Below, piece after piece: positions 8,479-16,927 of a DNA stretch of 64,000 nt. The position numbers and the translations under genes are program-made. The DNA is from Streptomyces curacoi (GTDB taxonomy: Bacteria > Actinomycetota > Actinomycetes > Streptomycetales > Streptomycetaceae): assembly GCF_001513975.1 (NCBI RefSeq), contig NZ_KQ947994.1, positions 62,001 through 126,000 of the forward strand, read 5' to 3'. Each line of letters begins with the position of its first letter. The first letter of the stretch is position 1. The notes beneath the pieces were generated by a model. That model saw nothing but the letters and a program-made list of their open reading frames with translations, had not been told where the DNA came from and did no database searches.

Positions 8479-9081
8479 CTACTGAGCAGGCAGAACGTGC
8501 TTCGCCGCGATCGCCTTCGCGGTGTCCGAGTCCGGGCCGGGCTGCGGTACGAAGACGGCCTCGCGGTAGTAGCGCAGTTCCGCGATGGACTCGCGGATGT
8601 CGGCGAGGGCGCGGTGGTTGCCGTTCTTCTCGGGGCTGTTGAAGTAGGCGCGCGGGTACCAGCGGCGGGCCAGCTCCTTGATCGACGAGACGTCGACGAT
8701 CCGGTAGTGGAGGTAGTCCTCCAGCGTCGGCATGTCGCGCAGCAGGAAGCCGCGGTCGGTGCCGACGGAGTTGCCGCACAGCGGGGCCTTGCCGGGTTCC
8801 TTCACGTGCTCGCGTACATACGCCAGGACCTGCTCCTCGGCGTCCGCCAGCGTCGTACCGCCGGGGAGCTCGGCGAGCAGTCCGGACGCGGTGTGCATCT
8901 GACGCACCACCTCCGGCATCGTCTCCAGCGCCGAGTCCGGCGGGCGGATGACGATGTCCACGCCCTCGCCGAGGACGTTCAGCTCGGAGTCGGTGACGAG
9001 GGCGGCAACCTCGATGAGCGCGTCGTCGGACAGCGAGAGGCCGGTCATCTCGCAGTCGATCCACACCATGCGATCGTTCAT
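8479..9081 (-). CDS. orn: oligoribonuclease
   Basis: A 200-residue 3'-5' exoribonuclease of the DEDDh superfamily that degrades 2-5-nt RNA fragments (and pGpG) to mononucleotides. The first acidic pair is seen in MVWIDCEMTGL (D9, E11). Later motifs are NSVGTDRGFL and NHRALADIRESI, with the His and the last Asp. Length matches bacterial Orn. It lies downstream of adpA on the same strand. In S. griseus ornA is read both from its own promoter and through from adpA (known); the strong hairpin between the genes here would limit read-through. Confidence 0.95.
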   Translation of the reverse strand: MNDRMVWIDCEMTGLSLSDDALIEVAALVTDSELNVLGEGVDIVIRPPDSALETMPEVVRQMHTASGLLAELPGGTTLADAEEQVLAYVREHVKEPGKAPLCGNSVGTDRGFLLRDMPTLEDYLHYRIVDVSSIKELARRWYPRAYFNSPEKNGNHRALADIRESIAELRYYREAVFVPQPGPDSDTAKAIAAKHVLPAQ

Positions 9082-9375
9082 GCGACCACCCTAAAGCTGA
9101 CGTCGCCTTTTGGGATGCCCGGCGGTGCAGCCGGACCTCCACCGGGGGCTGCCGCCCTGGGGCGGGCCGGGTTCACCGGGCCGGCGCAGCGCGCGCGGGA
9201 TTGACTGCCCTGGTGGGACGGAGTGCCGAACGACCCGCCAGGTGGCACGTTCGGCCGCGGTTCCATTCGTCGGCGCCTACCTCCGCACACCGGAGCGGGA
9301 CAGGCTCCGCGTGAACGGGAAGTCGTACCGCTGGGACGCCGGGAAGAGGTGGCGCGTGCCGGCCTCGGGACGCGA
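9082..9375. other. orn/adpA intergenic region with a possible coding relic
   Basis: This stretch holds the orn promoter region (minus strand). On the plus strand from GTG 9242 a frame reads VARSAAVPFVGAYLRTPERD and on through GKSYRWDAGKRW, which looks protein-like. However, it runs through the terminator into the antisense of adpA with no stop of its own. I treat it as a relic or chance. Confidence 0.3.
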
Positions 9376-9412
9376 ACGCCGGGCGGGCTGTGTTGAGCAG
9401 CCCGCCCGGCGT
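9376..9412 (-). terminator. adpA terminator hairpin
   Basis: A perfect 15-bp GC-rich stem (9376-9390 with 9398-9412, loop TGTTGAG) lies 7 bp after the adpA stop codon, with no T tract. Confidence 0.8.
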
Positions 9413-9419
9413 CACGAGG

Positions 9420-10664
9420 TCACGACCCGCTGCGCTGCCCCGGCAGGCTCGCGCGGCTCCCGGCGTACGCCTCGCGGCCGTGGTCCGACGGCACCGACAG
9501 CGACGCGGACGTCCCCAGCGTGCTCGGCGCCGCCGTGCGGCGGGACTGCGGCGGGACCGGGCCGTGCTCCGGGTACTGGGCGGGCGGTGGGCCCGGCGGG
9601 GCGGCGGGGCCCGTCGTGGCTTCCGGGTCCGCCGGCTTGTCGCCCTGTGGGCGCCGCGCCCGGTACGCCGCCCGGTACGCGGCCGGCGACGAGCCGAGCT
9701 GACGGCGGAAGTGACCGCGCAGCGCCACCGGCGAGCGGAAGCCGCAGCGGCCCGCCACCTCGTCCACCGAGTAGTCCGACGTCTCCAGCAGACGCTGTGC
9801 CTGCAGGACCCGCTGGGTGATCAACCACTGCAGCGGCGCGCTCCCGGTCAGGGAGCGGAAGCGGCGGTCGAACGTGCGGCGCGACATGTACGCGCGCGCG
9901 GCCAGCGTCTCCACGTCGAACTGTTCGTGGAGGTGTTCCAGCGCCCAGGCGACGACCTCGGCCAGCGGGTCGGCGCCGATCTCCTCCGGTAAAGACCGAT
10001 CGAGATAGCGCTCCTGACCGCCGGAGCGGCGCGGGGGGACCACCAGACGGCGGGCCAGGGCCCCTGCCGCCTCGTTGCCGTGGTCCGTCCGCACGATGTG
10101 GAGACAGAGATCGATTCCGGCCGCCGTACCCGCCGAGGTGAGTACGTCGCCGTCGTCCACGAAGAGTTCTCGTGGATCCACGTGCACCGACGGGTAGCGC
10201 TTGGCCAGCGTCGGTGCGTACATCCAGTGCGTCGTCGCGGGGCGGCCGTCCAGCAGGCCCGCCGCGGCGAGGACGAAGGCGCCGGTGCACAGCCCGACTA
10301 TGCGGGCGCCTTCCTCGTGCGCCCGACGCAGTGCGTCGAGTGCGTCCTCGGGCGGTGGCGAAGTGATCGAGCGCCAGGCCGGCACGACGACCGTGCCCGC
10401 CCGCGAGATCGCTTCCAGGCCATGTGGCGCGGAGAGTTCCAGGCCCCCTGTGGTCCGCAGCGGGCCGTCCTCGCCTGCGCACACCAATAGGCGGTAGCGC
10501 GGCACGCCGGCGTCCTGGCGGTCGATTCCGAACACCGACAACGGTATGGAACTCTCGAAGATGGGGCCGCCGCTGAACAGCAGCACCGCGACGATCTCCT
10601 TGCGGCGTCGCCCGGACAGTTTCCGGACTGCGCCCTCCGGCGCGGCAGTGGAGTCGTGGCTCAT
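9420..10664 (-). CDS. adpA: AraC/XylS-family global developmental regulator AdpA (BldH)
   Basis: A 414-residue protein. Its N-terminal DJ-1/GATase1-like dimerisation domain (about 25-190, with GLCTGAFVLAAAGLLDG) is followed by a linker and a two-HTH AraC DNA-binding domain (about 235-325, ending CGFRSPVALRGHFRRQLGSSPAAYR). A Pro-rich tail follows. AdpA controls aerial mycelium formation and secondary metabolism. The linker Leu in DRSLPEEIG is encoded by TTA (9990-9992), placing translation under the bldA tRNA, as in all Streptomyces adpA genes. It lies upstream of orn, the conserved pairing. A match to the AdpA consensus in the upstream region suggests autoregulation. Confidence 0.96.
   Translation of the reverse strand: MSHDSTAAPEGAVRKLSGRRRKEIVAVLLFSGGPIFESSIPLSVFGIDRQDAGVPRYRLLVCAGEDGPLRTTGGLELSAPHGLEAISRAGTVVVPAWRSITSPPPEDALDALRRAHEEGARIVGLCTGAFVLAAAGLLDGRPATTHWMYAPTLAKRYPSVHVDPRELFVDDGDVLTSAGTAAGIDLCLHIVRTDHGNEAAGALARRLVVPPRRSGGQERYLDRSLPEEIGADPLAEVVAWALEHLHEQFDVETLAARAYMSRRTFDRRFRSLTGSAPLQWLITQRVLQAQRLLETSDYSVDEVAGRCGFRSPVALRGHFRRQLGSSPAAYRAAYRARRPQGDKPADPEATTGPAAPPGPPPAQYPEHGPVPPQSRRTAAPSTLGTSASLSVPSDHGREAYAGSRASLPGQRSGS
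9990..9992 (-). promoter_or_regulatory. TTA codon in adpA
   Basis: The minus strand reads TCT-TTA-CCG in the inter-domain linker. Translation requires the developmentally controlled leucyl-tRNA bldA (established). Scanning by eye I found no other in-frame TTA in an intact gene of this window. Confidence 0.93.
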
Positions 10665-11041
10665 ACTGCTAAGCCCCCCTCGGTGGTCGCGGCTCCTCGG
10701 TTGTGTCGCTCCTGCACGTTTCCCCTCGGTCCTGCACGAGTCCCCCGCCGTAGACAGTCAAGATCGAATCTACTGTGTCGCGTCGTGCCTCAGTGGCCGG
10801 TTCGGCACTCGGCACATTGTCGACTTGGCAACTTGGCGTGAAGCATTCGATCACGAAGCGTTGCACTCGTGGAGCGTGCAGGGAAGTGCGCCTTGTCGCG
10901 GTGGCCAATCCACGTAGGGTGCGCAGGGCCCCTGAGGCCCTTTCCGTGCAGGTGGAACGGGGGTTGGGGGGTGTTCTGGGCGGGGGATGCATGCGCGCCA
11001 GAAGTTGGCTGAAAAGCAGCGTTCCTGTGCGCGGAAACCGG
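10665..11041 (-). promoter_or_regulatory. long adpA upstream region
   Basis: These 377 bp without a credible gene carry the adpA promoter and leader; long leaders are typical of adpA. TGGCCGGTTC at 10794-10803 fits the AdpA consensus TGGCSNGWWY. An A/T-richer segment lies at 10755-10860. No confident -10/-35 pair was picked by eye. Confidence 0.5.
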
Positions 11042-11359
11042 TCAGCCGACCGGTGTATTTCCCCCACTGTGACGTCCGCCTCTACGGCCCCCGCTGCGGG
11101 GCTTGTGATGGCGTCCGCGACGGGGGAGTGACTGGCCGGTGCGTTCCGCGTCCCGCAGGCGCGCCGCGCCGCGTTCCGAGTGGCGGAGGAGCAGGCGGCA
11201 GACCGCCGTCACGGCGGCGAGGCCGAGGGCCGTGCCGGCGGCGCCGGCGAGCGAGGTGCCGTACCAGAGCAGGACCACGGGAACCAGGACGCAGCTGAAG
11301 GCCGCCCACCGGACCACGTCGGTGGCGCTGTCCTCGGAGGGCGTGCGTGGTCCGGACAT
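11042..11359 (-). CDS. small conserved membrane protein
   Basis: 105 residues. A short N-terminus is followed by two hydrophobic segments (about 17-37 and 39-58: CVLVPVVLLWYGTSLAGAAG, then ALGLAAVTAVCRLLL) and a strongly basic cytoplasmic tail rich in Arg/Gly/His. No family is recognised. It occupies the slot next to adpA that holds a small membrane protein in S. coelicolor (from memory). The function is unknown. Confidence 0.6.
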   Translation of the reverse strand: MSGPRTPSEDSATDVVRWAAFSCVLVPVVLLWYGTSLAGAAGTALGLAAVTAVCRLLLRHSERGAARLRDAERTGQSLPRRGRHHKPRSGGRRGGRHSGGNTPVG

Positions 11360-11679
11360 GGGTGTGGGCTCCCTGGGTTCCCTGGCGATGGCTCACGGAG
11401 ATCAACGCGTGCCCGGGCAGTCGGTCACTGGTGCGCGGCCACCCGACCGCGGACGCGCGTGAATCCTGTGCAAACCGCCTGTACACCGCAGCAACCATTG
11501 CGTTACGGGCGTCCCCTCGTGCATGCTCCCTGGAACCCGCAGCGACCCGAGCGGGGATCTGGGCTAAGGAGGCGTGCCGCCGTACCCTTGGGGGTATGGG
11601 GTTGGGAAGACCATTCCCGGACACAGCTCCGCCGCACACTGATGTCCCACCCATAAAGGATCACAACGCCGAGACAGCC
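11360..11679. promoter_or_regulatory. divergent intergenic region before the universal stress gene
   Basis: These 320 bp hold the promoters of two divergent genes. The stress-protein frame is open from 11347, and ATG 11596 is a possible start. The stretch 11596-11679 uses codons rare in this genome (GGA, AGA, CCA, ATA), so I treat it as untranslated leader. Confidence 0.4.
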
Positions 11680-12207
11680 ATGGCCGGTCACGAATTCTTC
11701 GAACCCGCGGACCGCAAGCGGTCGGTCGCCGACCCGACGGCGGCCGATCCCCTGGCGGCGGAAGAGCCACGCCACGCCTGCGACCCCGCCTTCAAGCACG
11801 GCGTCGTCGTCGGCTTCGACGGCTCCACCTCCAGTGAGCGCGCCCTTGCGTACGCCATCGGCATGGCTCATCGCTCCGGGTCGGGCCTGATCATCGTCCA
11901 CGTCGCCAACCGGCTGCCCACCACGGTGTGGGCCGGCTGCGAGCCGCCGGTCTTCGTCGACGTGCCGGACCACCGCACCGAGGTGCTCGGCCTGGAGCTC
12001 GCCTGCGCCGACTATCTCGCCGAGGTGCCCTGGATCCTGGTCGAGCGCGGCGGTGACATCTGCCACGAGCTCGAAGAGGTCGGGCGGGAGTACGAGGCGG
12101 ACGCGATCGTCGTCGGTTCCACGCACGGCATCGTGGGCCGGATCTTCGGTTCCGTCGCGGGCCGGCTCGCCAAGCGGGCCAAGCGGCCTGTCGTTGTCAT
12201 TCCGTAA
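11680..12207 (+). CDS. universal stress protein (UspA family)
   Basis: 175 residues with one Usp domain (about 45-175). It starts with strand VVVGFDGSTSSERAL and ends in the nucleotide-binding motif GSTHGIVGRIFGSVAGRLAKRAKRPVV-type (G-2x-G-9x-G-S/T pattern near the C-terminus). It likely binds ATP and acts in general stress. The ATG at 11680 is chosen over 11596 on codon use; neither has a strong ribosome site. It is followed by an 8-bp hairpin. Confidence 0.82.
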   Translation: MAGHEFFEPADRKRSVADPTAADPLAAEEPRHACDPAFKHGVVVGFDGSTSSERALAYAIGMAHRSGSGLIIVHVANRLPTTVWAGCEPPVFVDVPDHRTEVLGLELACADYLAEVPWILVERGGDICHELEEVGREYEADAIVVGSTHGIVGRIFGSVAGRLAKRAKRPVVVIP

Positions 12208-12218
12208 CTCGCCGTTGG

Positions 12219-12240
12219 CCCAGGCGAGATGGCGCCTGGG
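12219..12240 (+). terminator. short hairpin after the Usp gene
   Basis: An 8-bp stem (cccaggcg/cgcctggg) with a 6-nt loop sits 12 bp after the stop codon. Confidence 0.5.
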
Positions 12241-12357
12241 AAGGGGCGGCCTCCTTTGTGCAGCGCATAAATCTACTGGCGCGTAGAGGTGTTTGTGCCT
12301 TTGTGAAGGGCATATAAGGCACACCGCACAACTGCACATGCATGAAGGGAGCCCGCC

Positions 12358-12924
12358 GTGGACAACGACGTCTCTGCGGGAAGCGGAACCACCACCGTGG
12401 TCGGCCGACTCGCCCTCGGTATCACCCTGTTGGCCTTCGGCCTCGGGTACACCGATGTGATCGACGGTGTGTCGGCTGCTGACGCCGTATCAATCGCCCA
12501 GTACGTGGGCGGCATTGCCCTCTTCGTCGCCGGTCTGGTGGCGCTCCGGGATCGTGACAGCGCGAACGGGACCGCGTTCGTCGCGCTCGGGGCCCTGTGG
12601 TTCACCTGGGCCGTCTCCGCCGACGCGGCTGTCTCCGACAACGCGGCCGGGCTGTTCCTGCTGCTGTTCGCCCTCGTGGCGCTGTCCCTCACCCTCGCGG
12701 GCGGTGACCAACTCGGCCAGGGTGCCCACGGGTTGTTCTTCGTCGCCCTGCTGCTCATGGCGATCGCCCACTTCGCCGGCAATGACGGGCTCACCAAGGT
12801 GGGTGGCTGGTTCGCCGTCGCCGCGGGTGCGGTGGCCTGGTATGCGGCGACTGCGGCTCTGGCCCACTGGCCGACCGCGCTTCCGCGACGCGCTGCGGGC
12901 CGGGGGGTGACGGCCACCGGTTAG
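12358..12924 (+). CDS. GPR1/FUN34/YaaH-type integral membrane protein
   Basis: A 188-residue hydrophobic protein with six predicted membrane spans (LALGITLLAFGLGYTDV, QYVGGIALFVAGLVAL, TAFVALGALWFTWAV, LFLLLFALVALSLTLA and two more) and little extramembrane sequence. Length and topology fit the SatP/YaaH acetate/succinate channel family, and I recognise it as a Streptomyces member of that group, though the NPAPLGL signature is not evident. The GTG start at 12358 has a GAAGGGA ribosome site. A hairpin terminator follows. Confidence 0.65.
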   Translation: MDNDVSAGSGTTTVVGRLALGITLLAFGLGYTDVIDGVSAADAVSIAQYVGGIALFVAGLVALRDRDSANGTAFVALGALWFTWAVSADAAVSDNAAGLFLLLFALVALSLTLAGGDQLGQGAHGLFFVALLLMAIAHFAGNDGLTKVGGWFAVAAGAVAWYAATAALAHWPTALPRRAAGRGVTATG

Positions 12925-12965
12925 CTGCGCAGGCCGGGGGGTTGGGCGGCTCCCCGGCGACATGG

Positions 12966-13012
12966 ACGGACCCCCCGTGAATGGTGGCATCACGTGGGGG
13001 TCCGTTCTCTTG
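12966..13012 (+). terminator. terminator of the YaaH-like gene
   Basis: The arms acggaccccccgtg (12966-12979) and cacgtgggggtccgt (12991-13005) pair with one bulge. A TCTCTTGTT segment follows. Confidence 0.65.
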
Positions 13013-13030
13013 TTCGGCCTCTGCGGGTTT

Positions 13031-13073
13031 GTGGGGGTTGCTCGCGCAGTTCCCCGCGCCCCTGTCGGGGCGC
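13031..13073 (-). repeat. Streptomyces dispersed terminator element after glmS
   Basis: The text GTTGCTCGCGCAGTTCCCCG followed by a 7-bp hairpin (13056-13062 with 13067-13073) matches an element I know from many Streptomyces intergenic regions. It abuts the glmS stop codon and probably terminates it. Only this copy was seen here. Confidence 0.6.
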
Positions 13074-14891
13074 TTACTCCACCGTTACCGACTTGGCGAG
13101 GTTCCTGGGCTTGTCGATGTCCCTGCCCAGGGCCAAGGCCGTGTGGTAGGCGAGGAGTTGGAGGGGGATGCCCATCAGGATGGGGTCCAGTTCGTCCTCG
13201 TTCTTCGGGACGACGATGGTCTGGTCGGCCTTCTCCTGGTCCTGGTGGGCCACCGCGAGGATCTTGCCGCTGCGGGCCTTGATCTCCTCCATGGCGGCGC
13301 GGTTCTTCTCCAGCAGGTCGTCGTCGGGGACGATCGCGACCGTGGGGAGGGCGGGCTCGATCAGGGCCAGCGGGCCGTGCTTGAGCTCGGAGGCCGGGTA
13401 GGCCTCGGCGTGGATGTAGGAGACCTCCTTGAGCTTCAGGGAGGCCTCACGGGCCACGGGGTAGCCCCGGACACGGCCGATGAAGAGCATCGAGCGGGCG
13501 TCGGCGTACTGCTGGGCCAGCTTCTCGATCTCCGCCTCCTGCTCCATGATCTCGGCGATCTGGGCGGGCAGCTTGCGCAGGCCCTCGATGATCCGCTTGC
13601 CGTCGCGGACCGAGAGGTCGCGGGTGCGGCCGAGGTGGAGGGCGAGGAGGGCGAAGGCGACCGTGGTGTTCGTGAAGCACTTCGTGGAGACCACGCAGAC
13701 CTCGGGGCCGGCGTGGACGTAGATGCCGCCGTCGGCCTCGCGGGCGATCGCCGAGCCGACGACGTTCACGATGCCCAGCACCCGCGCGCCCTTGCGCTTC
13801 AGCTCCTGGACGGCGGCGAGGACGTCGTAGGTCTCACCGGACTGGGAGACGGCGATGTAGAGGGTGTCGGGGTCCACGACCGCGTTGCGGTAGCGGAACT
13901 CCGAGGCCGGCTCGGCGTCCGCGGGGATGCGGGCGAGCTCCTCGATCATCTGGGCGCCGATCATGCCCGCGTGGTACGAGGTGCCGCAGCCGAGGATCTT
14001 CACGCGGCGGATCCGGCGGGCCTCGCGGGCGTCCAGGTTGAGGCCGCCGAGGTGCACGGTGGAGAAGCGGTCGTCGATGCGGCCGCGCAGGACGCGGTCC
14101 ACGGCGTCGGCCTGCTCGTGGATCTCCTTGTGCATGTAGGTGTCGTGGCCGCCCATGTCGTACGAGGCGGCTTCCCACTCGACGGTGGTGGGCTCGGCCG
14201 TGGTGCGGGTGCCCTCGGTCGTGTAGGTGCGGAAGTCGTCGGCCTTGAGAGTGGCCATCTCGCCGTCGTCGAGGGTCACTATCTGCCGCGTGTGGGCGAC
14301 CAGCGCGGCGATGTCCGAGGCGACGAACATCTCCTTCTCGCCGATGCCGAGGACGACCGGGGAGCCGTTGCGGGCGACGACGATGCGGTCCGGGAAGTCG
14401 GCGTGCAGCACGGCGATGCCGTACGTGCCCTCGATGAGGCGCAGGGTCTCGCGGACCTTGTCCTCCAGCTTCTCGGCCTGTGAGCGGGCGATGAGGTGGA
14501 CGAGGACCTCGGTGTCGGTCTCGGAGAGGAACTCGACGCCGTCCGCCTCCAGCTTGCGGCGCAGGTCGGAGGCGTTGTCGATGATGCCGTTGTGGACGAC
14601 GGCGACCTTGCCCTCGGCGTCCAGGTGCGGGTGGGCGTTCACGTCGGACGGGGCGCCGTGGGTGGCCCAGCGGGTGTGGGCGATGCCGGTGGTGCCCTTG
14701 AAGCGCGCCGGGACCTTGGCCTCCAGGTCGCGGACCCGGCCCTTGGCCTTCACCGTCTTCAGGCCCGAGGCCTTCGGGGAGGTGACGGCGATGCCCGCCG
14801 AGTCGTAGCCGCGGTACTCCAGCCGCTGGAGGCCTTCCAGCAGCAGGGGAGCCACGTCACGCTTCCCGATGTATCCGACAATTCCGCACAT
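13074..14891 (-). CDS. glmS: glutamine--fructose-6-phosphate aminotransferase (isomerizing)
   Basis: A 605-residue enzyme making glucosamine-6-phosphate from fructose-6-phosphate and glutamine, the first step to UDP-GlcNAc and cell wall. The N-terminal class II glutaminase domain begins MCGIVGYIGKR with nucleophile Cys2. Two SIS sugar-isomerase domains follow (about 285-420 and 455-590), with CGTSYHAG and QSGETYD, and the C-terminus LAKSVTVE closes the active site. Length is typical. The genome likely has another glmS, since this locus corresponds in my memory to the second S. coelicolor copy (SCO2789). Confidence 0.95.
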   Translation of the reverse strand: MCGIVGYIGKRDVAPLLLEGLQRLEYRGYDSAGIAVTSPKASGLKTVKAKGRVRDLEAKVPARFKGTTGIAHTRWATHGAPSDVNAHPHLDAEGKVAVVHNGIIDNASDLRRKLEADGVEFLSETDTEVLVHLIARSQAEKLEDKVRETLRLIEGTYGIAVLHADFPDRIVVARNGSPVVLGIGEKEMFVASDIAALVAHTRQIVTLDDGEMATLKADDFRTYTTEGTRTTAEPTTVEWEAASYDMGGHDTYMHKEIHEQADAVDRVLRGRIDDRFSTVHLGGLNLDAREARRIRRVKILGCGTSYHAGMIGAQMIEELARIPADAEPASEFRYRNAVVDPDTLYIAVSQSGETYDVLAAVQELKRKGARVLGIVNVVGSAIAREADGGIYVHAGPEVCVVSTKCFTNTTVAFALLALHLGRTRDLSVRDGKRIIEGLRKLPAQIAEIMEQEAEIEKLAQQYADARSMLFIGRVRGYPVAREASLKLKEVSYIHAEAYPASELKHGPLALIEPALPTVAIVPDDDLLEKNRAAMEEIKARSGKILAVAHQDQEKADQTIVVPKNEDELDPILMGIPLQLLAYHTALALGRDIDKPRNLAKSVTVE

Positions 14892-14904
14892 ACAGATAGG
14901 TCCC

Positions 14905-15249
14905 TCAGCCGTAGACGATGCGGCGCAGCTGCCGGAGCGTAAGCTCCGGTGGCGTCACCGCCCGGTATTTCAGGTCCGCCTCGATCCGCTCGAAGATCGT
15001 CGCGTTGACCAGGCCCTGGGCCTGCAGCTCGCGGTGGCGGCGACGGACGTAGTCCTCGGTCGTCTCGTCGAAATAGGCGAGCACGTCCTGGATCACCCGC
15101 AGCGCCTCGCCCCTGCTCAGGGGCGTGGATCGCGTCAGGTGATCGACAAGTTCCTCGTGCACCCGGTAGATCCTGGGGTACCGGCGACGCTTTCGCAAGA
15201 ATCCTGCCCGATTTCGGGCAACTGGCTGTGGAAAGTCTTGGCGCAACAT
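14905..15249 (-). CDS. conserved hypothetical protein upstream of glmS
   Basis: 114 residues, highly charged, helical and without membrane segments or signal. It begins MLRQDFPQPVARNRAGFLRK and continues through an acidic YFDETTEDYVRRRHRELQAQ segment to a conserved-looking tail (ELTLRQLRRIVYG). It lies 13 bp upstream of glmS on the same strand, so the two are likely co-transcribed. I know the family only as a conserved Streptomyces cytosolic protein. ATG 15249 has a GAGAG site; ATG 15261 would add four residues. The function is unknown. Confidence 0.6.
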   Translation of the reverse strand: MLRQDFPQPVARNRAGFLRKRRRYPRIYRVHEELVDHLTRSTPLSRGEALRVIQDVLAYFDETTEDYVRRRHRELQAQGLVNATIFERIEADLKYRAVTPPELTLRQLRRIVYG

Positions 15250-15332
15250 TGGGGCTCTCATGGCAGCCTGTTCCGGAGCTGTCCATGTCTCGGCCCGCAT
15301 CCCGTTGCCTGAGGAGACGACTTTCGGACGCC

Positions 15333-16913
15333 ATGGACATTCCTCGCATGGGAGTACCCCAGCACCTGGCCGAGCGCATGAGCATGGCCGAGCAGCACGA
15401 GTACCTGCGCGCCAGATTCTCCCGGCGCACGATGATCAGGGGCGGCGCCGTCACCCTGGGCGCCGTCGCGGGTGGCGCGTTCGTGCCGGGCGCCACCGCC
15501 CAGGCGACCGTACCGACCCAGCTCACCGCCCCGGCCGCCGAGGCCGTCGACGGCGCCCTGGTCGCCCCCTTCGGCCGCCACCTCGCCTACGGCAACGACC
15601 CGCGTACCCAGATGACGATCTCCTGGCAGGTCCCGGTCGCGGTGAAGAAGCCCTTCGTCCGCATCGGCGCCCACCCGTGGGACCTCTCCCGCCGGATCGA
15701 GGCCGAAGTGCGCACCCTGTACACCCCGGCCGGCGTCGGCGCGAGCGGCGACCACACGCAGTACTACGTGCACGCCGAGCTGACCCACCTGCGCCCGGGC
15801 CGGACGTACTACTACGGCGTCGGCCACCAGGGCTTCGACCCCGCCGCGCCGCACCTCCTCGGCACCCTCGGCACCTTCACCACCGCCCCCGCCCACAAGC
15901 GGCCCTTCACCTTCACCGCCTTCGGCGACCAGGGCGTCAGCTATCACGCGCTCGCCAACGACAGCCTGATCCTCGGCCAGAACCCGGCCTTCCATCTGCA
16001 CGCCGGTGACATCGCGTACGGCGACCCGGCCGGCCAGGGCAAGGCCTCCGACACCGGCTTCGACTCACGCACCTGGGACCAGTTCCTCGCCCAGACCGAG
16101 TCGGTCGCCAAATCCGTCCCTTGGATGGTGTCGTACGGCAACCACGACATGGAGGCCTGGTACTCGCCCAACGGCTACGGCGGCGAGGAGGCCCGCTTCA
16201 CGCTCCCCGACAACGGACCCGACAAGAAGCACCTGCCGGGCGTCTACTCCTTCGTCCACGGCAACACGGCGGTCATCTCCCTCGACCCCAACGACATCTC
16301 CTTCGAGATCCCGGCCAACCTCGGCCTCTCCGGCGGCACCCAGACCAAGTGGCTGGAGGCGCAGCTGAAGAGGTTCCGGGCCGCCGAGGACATCGACTTC
16401 ATCGTCGCGTTCTTCCATCACTGCGCGTACTGCACCTCCACGGCGCACGCCTCGGAAGGCGGCGTGCGCGAGGAGTGGGTGCCGCTGTTCGAGAAGTACA
16501 CGGTCGACCTCGTGATCAACGGCCACAACCACCAGTACGAGCGCACCGACGTCATCAAGGCCGGCGCGGTCACCAAGAAGCTGCCGATCGGCGGTACGGC
16601 CTACCCCGAGTCGGAGGGCGTGGTGTACGTGACGGCGGGTGCGGCGGGCCGCAGCCTGTACGCGTTCAGCGCGCCGGACTCCTACGAGGGACACGAGCAC
16701 GAGGTGGACTCGGTGGCCTCGTTCGTCAACGTCGAGGGCGGCAAGCAGAACGAGACGGTCACCTGGTCCCGGGTGCGCTACCTCGACTACTCCTTCCTGC
16801 GCGTGGACGTGAACCCCGCACCGAAGGGCCGCTACGCCACGCTGAAGGTGCAGGGCATCGCCGAGACGGGTGACCGGATCGACCACTTCACGGTGGCCCG
16901 CCGGGCCAAGTAG
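15333..16913 (+). CDS. Tat-exported purple acid phosphatase-type metallophosphoesterase
   Basis: 526 residues. The twin-arginine signal has RR at 31-32 (RFSRRTMIRGG), then a hydrophobic core and a cut near AQA. An N-terminal fibronectin-like purple acid phosphatase domain (about 65-185) precedes the calcineurin-like catalytic domain. Metal motifs in order are FGDQG, HAGDIAYGD, YGNHD, HHCAYC and NGHNHQYER. It is a secreted phosphomonoesterase-type enzyme for phosphate scavenging. ATGs at 15333 and 15348 are alternatives. It is divergent from the glmS-linked gene. No PHO box was picked out. Confidence 0.88.
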   Translation: MDIPRMGVPQHLAERMSMAEQHEYLRARFSRRTMIRGGAVTLGAVAGGAFVPGATAQATVPTQLTAPAAEAVDGALVAPFGRHLAYGNDPRTQMTISWQVPVAVKKPFVRIGAHPWDLSRRIEAEVRTLYTPAGVGASGDHTQYYVHAELTHLRPGRTYYYGVGHQGFDPAAPHLLGTLGTFTTAPAHKRPFTFTAFGDQGVSYHALANDSLILGQNPAFHLHAGDIAYGDPAGQGKASDTGFDSRTWDQFLAQTESVAKSVPWMVSYGNHDMEAWYSPNGYGGEEARFTLPDNGPDKKHLPGVYSFVHGNTAVISLDPNDISFEIPANLGLSGGTQTKWLEAQLKRFRAAEDIDFIVAFFHHCAYCTSTAHASEGGVREEWVPLFEKYTVDLVINGHNHQYERTDVIKAGAVTKKLPIGGTAYPESEGVVYVTAGAAGRSLYAFSAPDSYEGHEHEVDSVASFVNVEGGKQNETVTWSRVRYLDYSFLRVDVNPAPKGRYATLKVQGIAETGDRIDHFTVARRAK

Positions 16914-16927
16914 CCGCCGTACGCGCG

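Noticed and set aside
10669..11067. A 132-residue frame in the adpA upstream region
   Set aside because: No homology-like text, poor codon use, and it occupies the known long adpA leader.
11596..11679. N-terminal extension of the universal stress protein from ATG 11596
   Set aside because: It uses codons rare here (AGA, ATA, GGA) and no Usp-domain sequence. Kept as leader, though not excluded.
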